64,000 bases of DNA from positions 61,898,031 through 61,962,030 of the forward strand of contig CM018682.1 of assembly GCA_009363875.1 (NCBI GenBank), in the 5' to 3' direction. The position numbers were made by a program, and so were the translations under genes. Origin of the DNA: Mikania micrantha. Taxonomy: Eukaryota > Streptophyta > Magnoliopsida > Asterales > Asteraceae. The notes under the pieces are model-generated. The model searched no databases and had not been told where the DNA came from. It saw nothing but the letters and a program-made list of their open reading frames with translations. Positions 37,722-49,000 of the stretch are shown here, one piece after another (position 1 is the stretch's first letter; every line of letters starts with the position of its first letter).

Positions 37722-40119
37722 TGTTATGCACGGATTTATCAACAGCTTTCGATGATTACTGAAGACATTGTTTTTAGTCTAGATCATGTATTTGAGTTGT
37801 ATTTTGTATTTTACTTGAATTTCTAGTATTTGTCAAGTATTGATTGTCGATGCTAATGGTATCGATATGAGTTCCACCGATACTAGGAGTATCGACACGT
37901 ATATTGTCGATACTAGTAGTATCGGTATGTTAGTTGTCGATATTAATAGTATCGATGCTGCCGATGCTAGTTGCTTATATATAGGCATGTGTTTGATTTT
38001 GTATATAGTGCTTCATTCACAATATTACGATTTTCTTTGAATCTAGAGGGAGAAACATTTTAGAGAGACTTTGCATTTCATTCTTATTATTAATAGTCTT
38101 GTAATCCGATCTTCATTTAATGAGAATTCAAATCATATACACTGTCTTCTTCATACTCTCACACACACATCGACACGTTTATGGATTCCGCACGTTTTTG
38201 AGTCGAGTGATCTCAGTTTTATCCAATGCAAACGGACTTTCAAGTGGTATGAGAGACTTAGTGCTCGGTTCTAAGATCACATTGCGCGTTTTGAATAGAT
38301 TTCGATTGTTGAAGATTTAAAATTTGAAAGTTTGTTGAAGATGAAAATTTGCAGCCATGTTTTTAGACAAATTGATGATTTTCAGATGTGATTTTGATCA
38401 AATTGACGGGCTAGGGTTGTGTATTTTTGAATCACGAAGAGATTGATATAAAATTCGACTTTTAGCTTTCAAAAATGAAGATTTTAAAAGGATTCTTGTG
38501 ATTTTTCGAGCTGTTCGGACTTAACAGATTTTCCCACCAATTTCTTGCATCGATACTATCAGTATCGGTGGAATCTTGGGTGATAATATTAGTATCGACG
38601 GAATCTTTATCGATACTATTAGTATCGGGGGAATCTTCATCGATACTATTAGTATCGGTGGAATCTTTGTAGATACTATTAGTATCGGTGAAATCTTTGT
38701 AGATAGTATTAGTATGAGCATTGACTTTTTCAGATTATTATTATCAGCGTTGACATTTGTTGCTACTGTCAGTATCTACAAAAACTAGACTTTAAAAATT
38801 TTTCGAGGTGTTGAAAATTTTTCCTCGGGAATTCAAAATGGAAAATTATTCAAGATTATCTACTTTGTTTTGTAAAACGGAGATTGAAAATATGTCAAAG
38901 CTTCCGGTTCTTTTCTTGCTTAGCGATTTTTCATCTTGGCGTACACAATTTGAATCATTTCTCGTGCTTGTTGACCCGAATCTCAAAATTCATATATTTT
39001 TTATTGATATTTTCAACCTAAGCTCAATGGATTTTATAAAAATTCATTAAGATTAAATAAATAAGAGAAAGAATGCTATAATCGTCAGAAGAATGTTTTT
39101 ACCTTGCTTTCTATGGTAATCTCCAAAGATATTTTTCAGACTTTCAGGCAGATCAAGAATTCTAATGATCTTTGGATTGCTATAGCCAACTTGTGTGATG
39201 ATTCTAAATTTAAGAATGGTACTCATGATTTAAAAGATCAGATTGATGAACTGAAAGCTGAAGTTATGAGATTAAATAAAAGATGTGATAAATTTAAATT
39301 GTTTAAACAAGAAAATACAAGATTAAAGAAAGAAATTGAAGATTTGAAGATTAAATCTGAACTCCAGGAAAAGCGGATGGATGAAGATCATGTTGATATT
39401 TCTAAGGAAATATTCAAGTCCTTATCCAAACCTGTTGAGTGCCAGAAACAAAAAAGGAAAAGGAAAGCAAGGAGGAGGTCAAGAAAGTCAAGTTACAACA
39501 AGAAAAAGACAAAGAATGTCAACTTAATTGACTTATGGACTAAAGCTTTCAATTTTTATTTTCAAATAAAAAATATGAAGACAAAACATGTTTATAAACC
39601 ACATCCATTTAATTCAAGATATTCTGTTCCAATTGTGAAACACAATAGTTTCAAAATTTATGGTGGTTATAGACAAAGAAATACAATGTGTTTTCAGTCG
39701 TATACTCAGTCTTTTCAGCAAACTTGGAATACTTAGAGATCTGGTTCCAGTATGGATTGAAAAAGAAGGTATCACATTAATCATGAGATTCAAAAAGAAG
39801 CTGAATGCCAATTTCATGAAAATGAAACAATAATATTGAAGCCCAAACCAAAGAGGGTTTGGAAGGTTGTTAATTCTCATACCCAGGCTATTACTAAGGG
39901 GGAGAATGTTAGCACATAAAGATAGTAAAAGCTTTGGGTGATTAATTACTGTTATTGGAATTCAATAATTCTGAATACAACTCATATATTTGAGAAGGAG
40001 GAGAAACAATTTCAGAGACTTGTAGATCTTGATCTGTCCTAAGAAAGTTGCTGGAAGCTACTGTTTGTCTCAAACGAGCTGATTAGAGAATAATCACCGA
40101 GCTGTTGTTAAGGGGGGCC
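37722..40119 (+). repeat. Array unit U14 (2398 bp)
   Basis: LTR-like part 37722-38242, minisatellite 38549-38716, gag remnant 38838-39919. Differs from U13 by scattered substitutions only and keeps the same length, so the two look like a recent duplication. Confidence 0.92.
39104..39736 (+). pseudogene. U14 gag block 2 (210 codons)
   Basis: Third unit with CAG at the usual TAG site. Private changes include MLSMVISKD and FNFYFQIK. Confidence 0.6.
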
Positions 40120-42530
40120 TGTTATGCACGGATTTATCAACAGCTTTCGATGATTACTGAAGACATTGTTTTTAGTCTAGATCATGTATTTGAGTTGTAT
40201 TTTGTATTTTACTTGAATTTCTAGTATTTGTCAAGTATTGATTGTCGATGCTAATGGTATCGACATGAGTTCCACCGATACTAGGAGTATCGACACGTAT
40301 ATTGTCGATACTAGTAGTATCGGTACGTTAGTTGTCGATATTAATAGTATCGATGTTGCCGATTCTAGTTGCCTATATATAGGCGTGTGTTTGATTTTGT
40401 ATATAGTGCTTCATTCACAATATTACGATTTTCTTTGAATCTAGAGAGAGAAACATTTTAGACAGACTTTGCATTTCATTCTTATTATTAATAGTCTTGT
40501 AATCCGATCTTCATTCAATGAGAATTCAAATCATATACATTGTCTTCTTCATACTCTCACACACACATCGACACGTTTTTGAGTCGAGTGATCTCAGTTT
40601 TATCCAATGCAAACGGACTTTCAAGTGGTATGAGAGACTTAGTGCTCGGTTCTAAGATCACATTGCGTGTTTTGAATAGATTCGGATTGTTGAAGATTTA
40701 AAATTTGAAAGTTTGTTGAAGATGAAAATTTGCAGCCACGTTTTTAGACAAATTGATGATTTTCAGATGTGATTTTGATCAAATTGACGGGCTAGGGTTG
40801 TGTATTTTTGAATTACGAAGAGATTGATATAAAATTCGACTTTTAGCTCTCAAAAATGAAGATTTTAGAAGGATTCTTGTGATTTTTCGAGCTGTTCGGA
40901 CTTAACAGATTTTGCCGCCAATTTCTTCAATCGATACTATCAGTATCGACGGAATCTTCATCGATACTATTAGTATCGGTGGAATCTTGGGTGATACTAT
41001 TAGTATGGACGGAATCTTTATCGATACTATTAGTATCGGTGGAATCCTCATCGATACTATTAGTATCGGTGGAATCTTTGTAGATACTATTAGTGTCGGT
41101 GAAATATTTGTAGATACTATTAGTATGAGCATTGACTTTTTCAGATTATTAGTATCTGCGTTGACTTTTGTAGCTACTGTCAGTATCTACAAAAACAAGA
41201 CATAGTAAATTTTTCGAGGTGTTGAAAATTTTTCCTAGGGAATTCAAAATGGAAAATTATTCAAGATTATCTACTTTGTTTTGTAAAACGGAGATTGAAA
41301 ATATGTCAAAGCTTCCGGTTCTTTTCTCGCTAAGCGATTTTTCATCTTGATGTACACAATTTGAAGCATTTCTCGTGCTTGTTGACCCGAATCTCAAAAT
41401 TCAAATATATTTTTATTGATATTTTCAACCTAAGCTCAATAGATTTTATAAAAATTCATTAAGATTAAATAAATTAGAGAAAGAATGCTATAATCGTCAG
41501 AAGAATGTTTTTACCTTGCTTTCTATGGCAATCTGCAAAGATATTTTTCAGACTTTCAGGTAGATCAAGAATTCTAATGATCTTTGGATTGCTATAGCCA
41601 ACTTGTGTGATGATTCTAAATTTAAGAATGGTACTCATGATTTAAAAGATCAGATTTATGAACTGAAAGGTGAAGTTATGAGATTAAATAAAAGATGTGA
41701 TAAATTGAAATTGTTTAAACAAGAAAATACAAGATTAAAGAAAGAAATTGAAGATTTGAAGATTAAATCTGAACTCCTGGAAAAGCGGATGGATGAAGAT
41801 CATGTTGATATTTCTAAGGAAATATTCAAGTCCTTATCCAAACCTGTTGAGTGCCAGAAACAAAAAAGGAAAAGGAAAGCAAGGAGGAGGTCAAGAAAGT
41901 CAAGTTACAACAAGAAAAAGACAAAGAATGTCAACTTAATTGACTTATGGACTAAAGCTTTCAATGTTTATTTTCAAATAAAAAATATGAAGACAAAACA
42001 TGTTTATAAACCACATCCATATAATTCAAGATATTCTGTTCCAATTGTGAAACAGAATAGTTTCAAAATTTATGGTGGTTATAGACAAAGAAATACAATG
42101 TGTTTTCAGTCGTATACTCAGTCTTTTCAGCAAACTTGGAATACTTAGAGATCTGGTTCCAGTATGGATTGAAAAGAAGGTATCGCATTAATCATGAGAT
42201 TCAAAAAGAAGCTGAATGCCAATTTCATGAAAATGAAACAATAATATTGAAGCCCAAACCAAAGAGGGTTTGGAAGGTTGTTAATTCTCATACCCAGGCT
42301 ATTACTAAGGGGGAGAATGTTAGCACATAAAGATAGTAAACGCTTTGGGTGATTAATTACTGTTATTGGAATTCAATAATTCTGAATACAACTCATATAT
42401 TTGAGAAGGAGGAGAAACAATTTCAGAGACTTGTAGATCTTGATCTGTCCTAAGAAAGTTACTGGAAGCTACTGTTTGTCTCAAACGAGCTGATCAGAGA
42501 ATAATCACCGAGCTGTTGTTAAGGGGGGCC
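40120..42530 (+). repeat. Array unit U15 (2411 bp), mosaic
   Basis: The start matches U13/U14 (TGTTATGCACGG, ACTAGGAGTATCG). From about 40325 it carries U12 markers (CGGTACGTTAG, GATGTTGCC, GGCGTGTG, 198-bp minisatellite 40930-41127). The LTR-like part 40120-40623 is 504 bp owing to a 17-bp deletion between CACGTTT repeats. Gag remnant 41249-42330: the usual TAG site is CTG (41777-41779), but a TAG at about 41572 and a one-base deletion (GGATTGAAAAGAAGG) break it elsewhere. Confidence 0.92.
41603..42148 (+). pseudogene. U15 gag block 2 (truncated open frame)
   Basis: Open from just before CDDSKFKNGTHDLKDQ to QQTWNT, with Leu at the position that is stop in most units. It starts late because TTCAGGTAGATC holds an in-frame TAG. 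Confidence 0.55.
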
Positions 42531-43091
42531 TCATAGTGCACGGATTTATCAACAGCTTTCGATGATTACTGAAGACATTGTGTTTAGTCTAGATCATGTA
42601 TTTGAGTTGTATTTTGTATTTTACTTGAATTTCTAGTATTGGTCAAGTATTGATTATCGATGCTAATGGTATCGGTATGAGTTCCACCGATACTAGTATT
42701 ATCGACACGTATATTGTCGATACTAGTAGTATCGGTATGTTAGTTGTCGATATTAATAGTATCGATGCTGCCAATGCTAGTTGCCTATATATAGGCATGT
42801 GTTTGATTTTGTATATAGTGCTTCATTCACAATATTACGATTTTCTTTGACTGTAGAGAGAGACATTTTAGAGAGACTTTGCATTTCATTCTAATTATTA
42901 ATAGTCTTGTAATCCGATCTTCATTCAATGAGAATTCAAATCATATACACTGTCTTCTTCATACTCTCACACACACATCGACACGTTTATGGATTCCGCA
43001 CGTTTTTGAGTCGAGTGATCTCAGTTTTATCCAATGCGAACGGACTTTCAAGTGGTATGAGAGACTTAGTGCTCGGTTCTAAGATCACATT
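42531..43091 (+). repeat. Array unit U16, left part, split by the family 2 insertion
   Basis: LTR-like part 42531-43050 begins TCATAGTGCACGG instead of TGTTAG, so the LTR terminus is mutated here. The unit is cut 41 bp after the LTR-like end. Its right part is 61881-63715; without the insertion and one ACATT the unit is 2396 bp. Confidence 0.92.
43087..43091 (+). other. Target site duplication, left copy (ACATT)
   Basis: ACATT before the LTR start TGTGACAG and again at 61876-61880 after the last LTR end TGTGACA. Other units read GATCACATTGCG across the site, so the duplication is clear. Confidence 0.93.
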
Positions 43092-43288
43092 TGTGACAGT
43101 TGCGTACGAAGAATTCGGCATTAATGACGTGAGCACATTTGGTCGTGCTTAAAATCCACGAGGATTTAGTAACTTTTGTTATTGGGGATTGAAAGTATGT
43201 GAAAAATGATGAACGTGGGTGAAAACCGTGCGCAAAACGGAGTTCGTATGCCCCCGGAATCGCGAAAAGAAGTTTAAAACCAAAATGG

Positions 43289-43351
43289 TGACGTAGGATG
43301 ACGTGGGGCGGTACGCCCCATCGCGGCCCTCCAGTTGGGGCGATACGCCCC
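43289..43351 (+). promoter_or_regulatory. as-1-like TGACG pair and twin GGGGCG hairpins in the LTR
   Basis: Two TGACG motifs lie 10 bp apart (43289 and 43299), like the as-1 element bound by TGA bZIP factors; the second is part of GACGTGG, G-box like. They are followed by two inverted repeats, GGGGCG-GTA-CGCCCC (43305-43319) and GGGGCG-ATA-CGCCCC (43337-43351). The same block is at 51084-51146 in LTR2 and 60001-60063 in LTR3. All lie 160-230 bp upstream of the TATA candidate. Confidence 0.5.
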
Positions 43352-43516
43352 AGGCACTATGTCGGCAAAAATTTGATTTAATCGATCAGAATCGTCCAGA
43401 ACGCAAAATCTTCATCCATTTCGATCCCAAGCAACCACCAGACGCCATTTCTTCATCCTTTAACCTCCAATCTTCATTTCAAAGCCCCTCAAACATCCGG
43501 ATCATCCCACGGATCG

Positions 43517-43522
43517 TATATA
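43517..43522 (+). promoter_or_regulatory. Candidate TATA box of family 2 LTR
   Basis: TATATA in GGATCGTATATACAAGTCC, with a pyrimidine/AG-mixed start region about 30 bp downstream. Equivalent copies lie 7795 bp (LTR2) and 16712 bp (LTR3) further on. Confidence 0.4.
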
Positions 43523-44570
43523 CAAGTCCTGATCGTTGTTATACGCGCAGAAATTCGTCAGAACAGGTAACGGTTCGTTTTAACCTTCTAGTTTAATTTT
43601 GATTGATTAGATCTTGATTTTTAACGTAATGAGATAGTTAGGATTGTTGATTATTGCCTAGATGATGGCTAGGATTGATTATAAACGAAGAACACGAAGT
43701 TCTAACGGTTAAATCCTTGTTTTGATCCGTTGTGATGCCCGGTTTGCATGAAATCATACCTATGATTATAATGGTTTAAACCATTTGATTATGACAATGT
43801 AGGTGATTAGTTTGATTAATCTTTGAAATGCAAAGGTTAAATCCAAGTGTTTCAAACTAATCATAATCATTAACATACTCATTGGAATGATTATCTGATG
43901 TTTGTGATAACAGTCAGATTAGTATGTTAAATCTGGTTATTTCACCTATTCTGATGCTACATTGTGATATTTCATGATATTTGGGTAATCAATAATAAGG
44001 ATTAATCACTCCTAAACCATTAAATCATCTAGAAACTGTTTTAGCATTCTAATCAACAACATTAACTATTTGGTTAATCTGAGATTATTCTGATTAATCT
44101 AGAGTGTCATCAACTTTGTGTTAGGAAGCTAATACAATGTAGGTTCCTACATTATCATACATTGTATGATATAACCTTAAATTAATTAATTACATAATTA
44201 ATATCGAGTTGATGATTTACTAAGCAATGTCTTTGACATTGAACGTTCAGAAGGATCTAATCAGTAAACTAGAACATAAATAACTCATTAAATATAAATA
44301 AATGCAGAATCACTTCTCTATTATCAGTTTTGAGATATTCTGCTACATCTATACTACCAGGTGAGTTTCGTACAACCCCTTTTTATTTTTAATCTTTTAT
44401 AAACATCGGGGAACATTGTTGAACTTTTAATGAACATATGATATGTATCACTGATATCTGTGTGATTTCATGTGATTGTTGTGACTTTTGTGGGATTTCA
44501 TGGGATTTTGGCCTGTAGACTGAACTCTATCATTTACACTGAAAGTCCTCATATTTGAACTGTATCTAGT

Positions 44571-45207
44571 CCCTATTATACCTAGTCCTCCTCACTTACC
44601 TAGTCCTCCTCACTTACCTCCGGTTGATCCCGTTGCGGATCGGATCCAGAGTATATCACCTCCTAGGGTACCCGTTTGGGACGGGTTGCGGCGTATGCGG
44701 GGTCAAGCCCGCAAGACCACAGGATTACCTCCCCGGAAGCAGTTGGCTCCCAGGGACGAGTTTCATGCCATACACGAGATGGGAGAATCCTCCCATCAGG
44801 CAGAGCTGAGAGCACAGTTGCAGCAAGTTACTCAGAACTTGCAGGGGACACAGCAGAGTCTACAGCAGTGTCAGGCTACGGTTGAGGATACACGTAGGAC
44901 CATATTAGATATCCTCACTTCTCACTTGACCCTGATGGATCAAGTGAAGGCGTTGGACACCGATACTCGAGCCTGGAGAACTGCGATGGATGATAGACTG
45001 AGGATGACATGGGGACAGATTATGCTTGCTGTATTTTGGCGGCAAGTGGCATGGATGACTGAGGGATGGAGTTGGGTGAGAGAGAGAGTGACAGAGTTTT
45101 TGGCATGGTTTGGAGTGGCGAGTACCGAGACCAGGATGATGATCCTGGCAGTAGTCATGGCAATAGTGGCCATGATACTTTCCTTCTTATCATACTTTAT
45201 GCGATGA
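44571..45207 (+). pseudogene. Extra ORF of copy A, N-terminus deleted
   Basis: This matches the extra ORF of copy B from PALPIIPSPP to its stop; the first 68 or so residues, including the start codon, were lost in the 1150-bp deletion. Just after the junction an 18-bp piece (44584-44601) is duplicated in tandem (44602-44619), adding six residues in frame. The coiled-coil and the C-terminal membrane segment are intact. Without a start codon or PBS this copy is probably dead; an internal ATG at 44692 could give a shorter form. Confidence 0.85.
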
Positions 45208-46091
45208 GTATGTACAGAAGATCAGTTAGGGATTTTCAGAGCATCAGGGTGTAGATAGGAGAGTTCTTTTCTGTTCTTTTCTTTATCTGATGGTAGTGTC
45301 TTGTGTTGTTTGATGGTCTGTATAAAATCAATAATGATAATGATGTAATAAAATGGGTGTTTTGTGTATCGATCTGTGTAATGTACTAATTGGGTGTTGT
45401 GTGAATTATGTTTTTCTAATAACCCTGTGTGGACTATAAACAATTCTGTGTGAGAACAATTCTATGTGAGAACATGTCAAACTAATATATATATTTCGTT
45501 GAAATACAGTACGGGAACAATACTGTATGCGAATATATTGAACTAAAATATATATATATATTTTGCTAGAATACAGTACGGAGCAATACTGTATGCAAAT
45601 ATATCTGTAACCAAAGTACAGTACGAGAGCCATATTGTACGAGAACATGTCTAAATTGTGAACGTGCCTGAATTGTGAATGTGTCTGTAACTTAAGTACA
45701 GTACGAGAGCCATACTGTACGAGGACATATCTATGGTCTGTATGAGAACTTAATGTATGAACTGAGAACATATTAGAGAACTTGTCTGAGAACATATCCT
45801 AGTCCTGTATGAACATATCTCTAAAAACATGTGTTGCAATGCAATGAGCTGGGTAAGACTCTAACATGTTTTTGAAATAACAGGACTAAGTATAACTACG
45901 AATAATTGTGTGATCTGTGTGTAATGTGAACATGTCTGGACTGAATTCATGTAGTTATACTGTATTCTTATAATCACCTTTTAATACAAATTTTCAGTGT
46001 AACTGAATGGGATTGTATTTATGTGATAGAACGGGTTATATCTTTAATGTTCTTGAACTGACCTGAGTTTTGTCTGCTTGTGAGCAGAATA
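45208..46091 (+). other. Leader of copy A between extra ORF and gag, with stem-loops
   Basis: About 880 bp without a credible sense ORF. It carries the same four stem-loops as copy B (about 45504-45720), one of them damaged (GTACAGTA...TATTGTAC). The last bases before gag read TGTCTGCTTGTGAGCAG, resembling a 3' splice site. Confidence 0.7.
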
Positions 46092-49000
46092 ATGGCTCCT
46101 AAACGAGGTCGACCAGCTAAGAGAGCTACTCAGAACATTACAAACCCTGAACCGAATCAAATTCCACCTTTGAATGTCGACTCAAATCCGGATCCGCATG
46201 TTAATCCGGAAGCGAACGTAGTTCCACCTGGGAACTTGGAAACGAATACTACTCCACCAGTGAACCCTGGAGCAGGCATTGTTCCACCTGCTGGTACAAG
46301 CGGATCTGAAACAAATGAGGCTATGATAGCTCGTATTGTGCATGAACAACTATCTGCTTGTGGTGTTCTGACACAACACCAACCACATATCACTGCAGGT
46401 TCTGGTGGGGAACACGATCATGTTGAACATAATGCTACTGGTGGTCACGTTGAAACTCATACCACTACCGGTAAAACTACTATTGTTCCTGATCCACCCC
46501 GACAGGGATGTACTTACAAGTATTTTGCTTCCTGTAACCCTCCTACTTTTACTGGCAAGGAAGGAGCGGCTGGTCTAATAAGGTGGATTGAGGAGATGGA
46601 AACTAAGCTCAAAATCAGTCAGTGTTTGGAGGAGCATAAGGTGTCTTATGCTGCCTGTTCCTTGAAAGACTCAGCTTTGACCTAGTGGAATACCCAGGCC
46701 AAGACTTTGGGTTCAGCCACAGTTGACTCGATGGGCTGGAATGATTTCAAAACTCTGATTAGATCAGAGTACTGTCCCATCACTGAAATTCAAAAACTCC
46801 AGGAAGAATTCTGGAATCACTCGATGATCGGTGCTGACTGTCTTGCTTACACCGATCGTTTTCATGAACTTACTTGTTTACTTCCCGATATGTTTCCTAC
46901 GGAAGCCGCTTTAATCGAGAAGTACATTAAGGGTCTGATTCCTCAGATACGAGGAATGGTGACTGCTGCTGAACCTACAACCCTGAAACATACGATTCTT
47001 TTGACCACTAAGCTTACCAATGAGGCGGTAAGGAGTGGTACTCTGTCTTTGAAACCTCAGACGGTTCATAGTCGTAGTGATGTCGGTACCTCGAATGTGT
47101 CAAAAGGTACCAAACGAAAGTGGTTTGGCAAAACCAAGGCGAAGGCTCCGGCTGAGATCACCCAGAGCAAGCCAACTGTGAAAAACTATGGTGCAAATGT
47201 TCCTGAGAGGAAAACTTATACTGGGAAGGCGCCCAAATGCAATAAGTGTCCACTACATCACACGGGACCATGTCCTGTTTGTCTGAATTGTAACCGAGTT
47301 GGACATTATGCTAAATATTGCAACTTTCCTGCTCAGACACCAAACCAAGCACCACGACAAACCACTCAAACCAACCGGTCATGTTACAAATGTGGAAGCC
47401 CTGATCATCTCATACGAAACTGTCCAAACAATAACACCAATCCGGGAACTGAAGCTAGGGGAAGAGCTTTTCAGATTGGTGCGACCAAGGCGAGACATGA
47501 TGCAAATATTGTTACTGGTACGTTTCTTCTTAATAATCTATACGCATCAGTTTTGTTTGACACAGGAGCGGATAAGAGCTTTATCTCTCCTGAATTTGCA
47601 TCATTAATTTCATTGCCTACGGTAGATCTAGAAACTCCTTATGTTATTGAACTTGCTAACGGCAAGTTGATCAAAACAAACAATGTTATTCAAGGATGTT
47701 CCTTGAATTTGAATGATCATCTTTTCGATATTGATTTACTTCCTATTGAGCTTGGGAGCTTTGATGTTGTTGTTGGTATGGACTGGCTTTCTGATAACCA
47801 AGCGGAAGTTGTGTGTCAAAACAAGGTGATCCGTATTCCATTATTTAATGGTAATACACTAATAGTTCAAGGAGAACGAGCAGGTAGAAAACTTGGTCTC
47901 ATATCTTGTATGCAAGCTCAGAAATTCTTAAGGAAAGGCTGTTATGCTATCCTGGCACATGTGACTGAGCACAGTTCTTCACCCAAACAAATCACAGATA
48001 TCCCAGTAGTCAAGGATTTTCCTGAAGTCTTTCCTGAGGACATATCAGGATTACCCCCAGTGAGACAAGTTGAATTTCGAATCGACTTGATTCCAGGTGC
48101 AGCACCTGTTGCTAAAGCCCCGTATCGGCTTGCACCATCCGAAATGCAAGAACTTTCAGGTCAATTGCAAGAACTGTTAGACAAAGGTTTTATCAGACCT
48201 AGTTTCTCACCCTGGGGAGCACCTATTCTTTTTGTGAAAAAGAAGGATGGTTCATTCAGAATGTGTATTGACTACAGGGAACTCAATAAACTGACAATCA
48301 AGAACCGTTATCCACTACCTCGTATCGATGATCTGTTTGATCAACTACAAGGTGCTACTTATTTTTCAAAAATCGATTTAAGATCTGGATATCATCAGTT
48401 ACGTATTCATGATGATGACATTCCTAAAACTGCTTTCAGAACTCGATACGGACATTACGAATTTTTAGTAATGCCATTTGGTTTAACCAATGCACCAGCA
48501 GTTTTCATGGATCTGATGAATCGAGTATGTAGACCTTATCTGGATAAATTTGTGATTGTGTTTATTGATGATATTCTTATTTATTCTCGAAATCAACAAG
48601 AACATGCTCAACACTTGAAATTAATTCTAGAACTTTTGGCACGTGAAAAATTATATGCCAAATTCTCCAAGTGTGAGTTCTGGTTACGAGAAGTTCAATT
48701 TCTTGGTCATGTAGTAAATCAAAACGGTATTCAAGTGGATCCCAGTAAGATTCAGGCGATGAAACAATGGGAGACACCACGAACCCCGAATGAAATACGT
48801 CAATTCTTGGGGTTGGCAGGTTATTATCGTCGGTTTATCAAGAACTTTTCAAAGATAGCCTTGCCACTGACTACATTGACACAGAAAAATCAACCATTTA
48901 TATGGAATTCTCAACAGGAGGAGGCGTTCCAACTGTTGAAACATAAACTCTGTAATGCACCTATCTTGGCACTACCGGAAGGTACTGATAACTTCACAGT

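Larger units (their letters stand above)
43092..44570 (+). mobile_element. LTR1 (5' LTR of copy A), 3'-truncated
   Basis: It aligns without net length change with the first 1479 bp of LTR2 and then breaks at CTGTATCTAGT, joining CCCTATTATACC from inside the extra ORF. Missing relative to copy B: 593 bp of LTR and 557 bp of leader including the PBS, 1150 bp in all. The LTR contains twin GC-rich hairpins, a TATA box, several perfect palindromes (AATGGTTTAAACCATT; AATGTAGGTTCCTACATT) and the donor CTACCAG|GTGAGTTT at 44361. Its candidate intron acceptor is gone. Confidence 0.93.

Noticed and set aside
45406..45795. 129-codon antisense ORF in the leader, also at 54333-54722
   Set aside because: It arises from the stem-loop repeats (YSRTVL, VQYGSRTV); no domain and no good start context.
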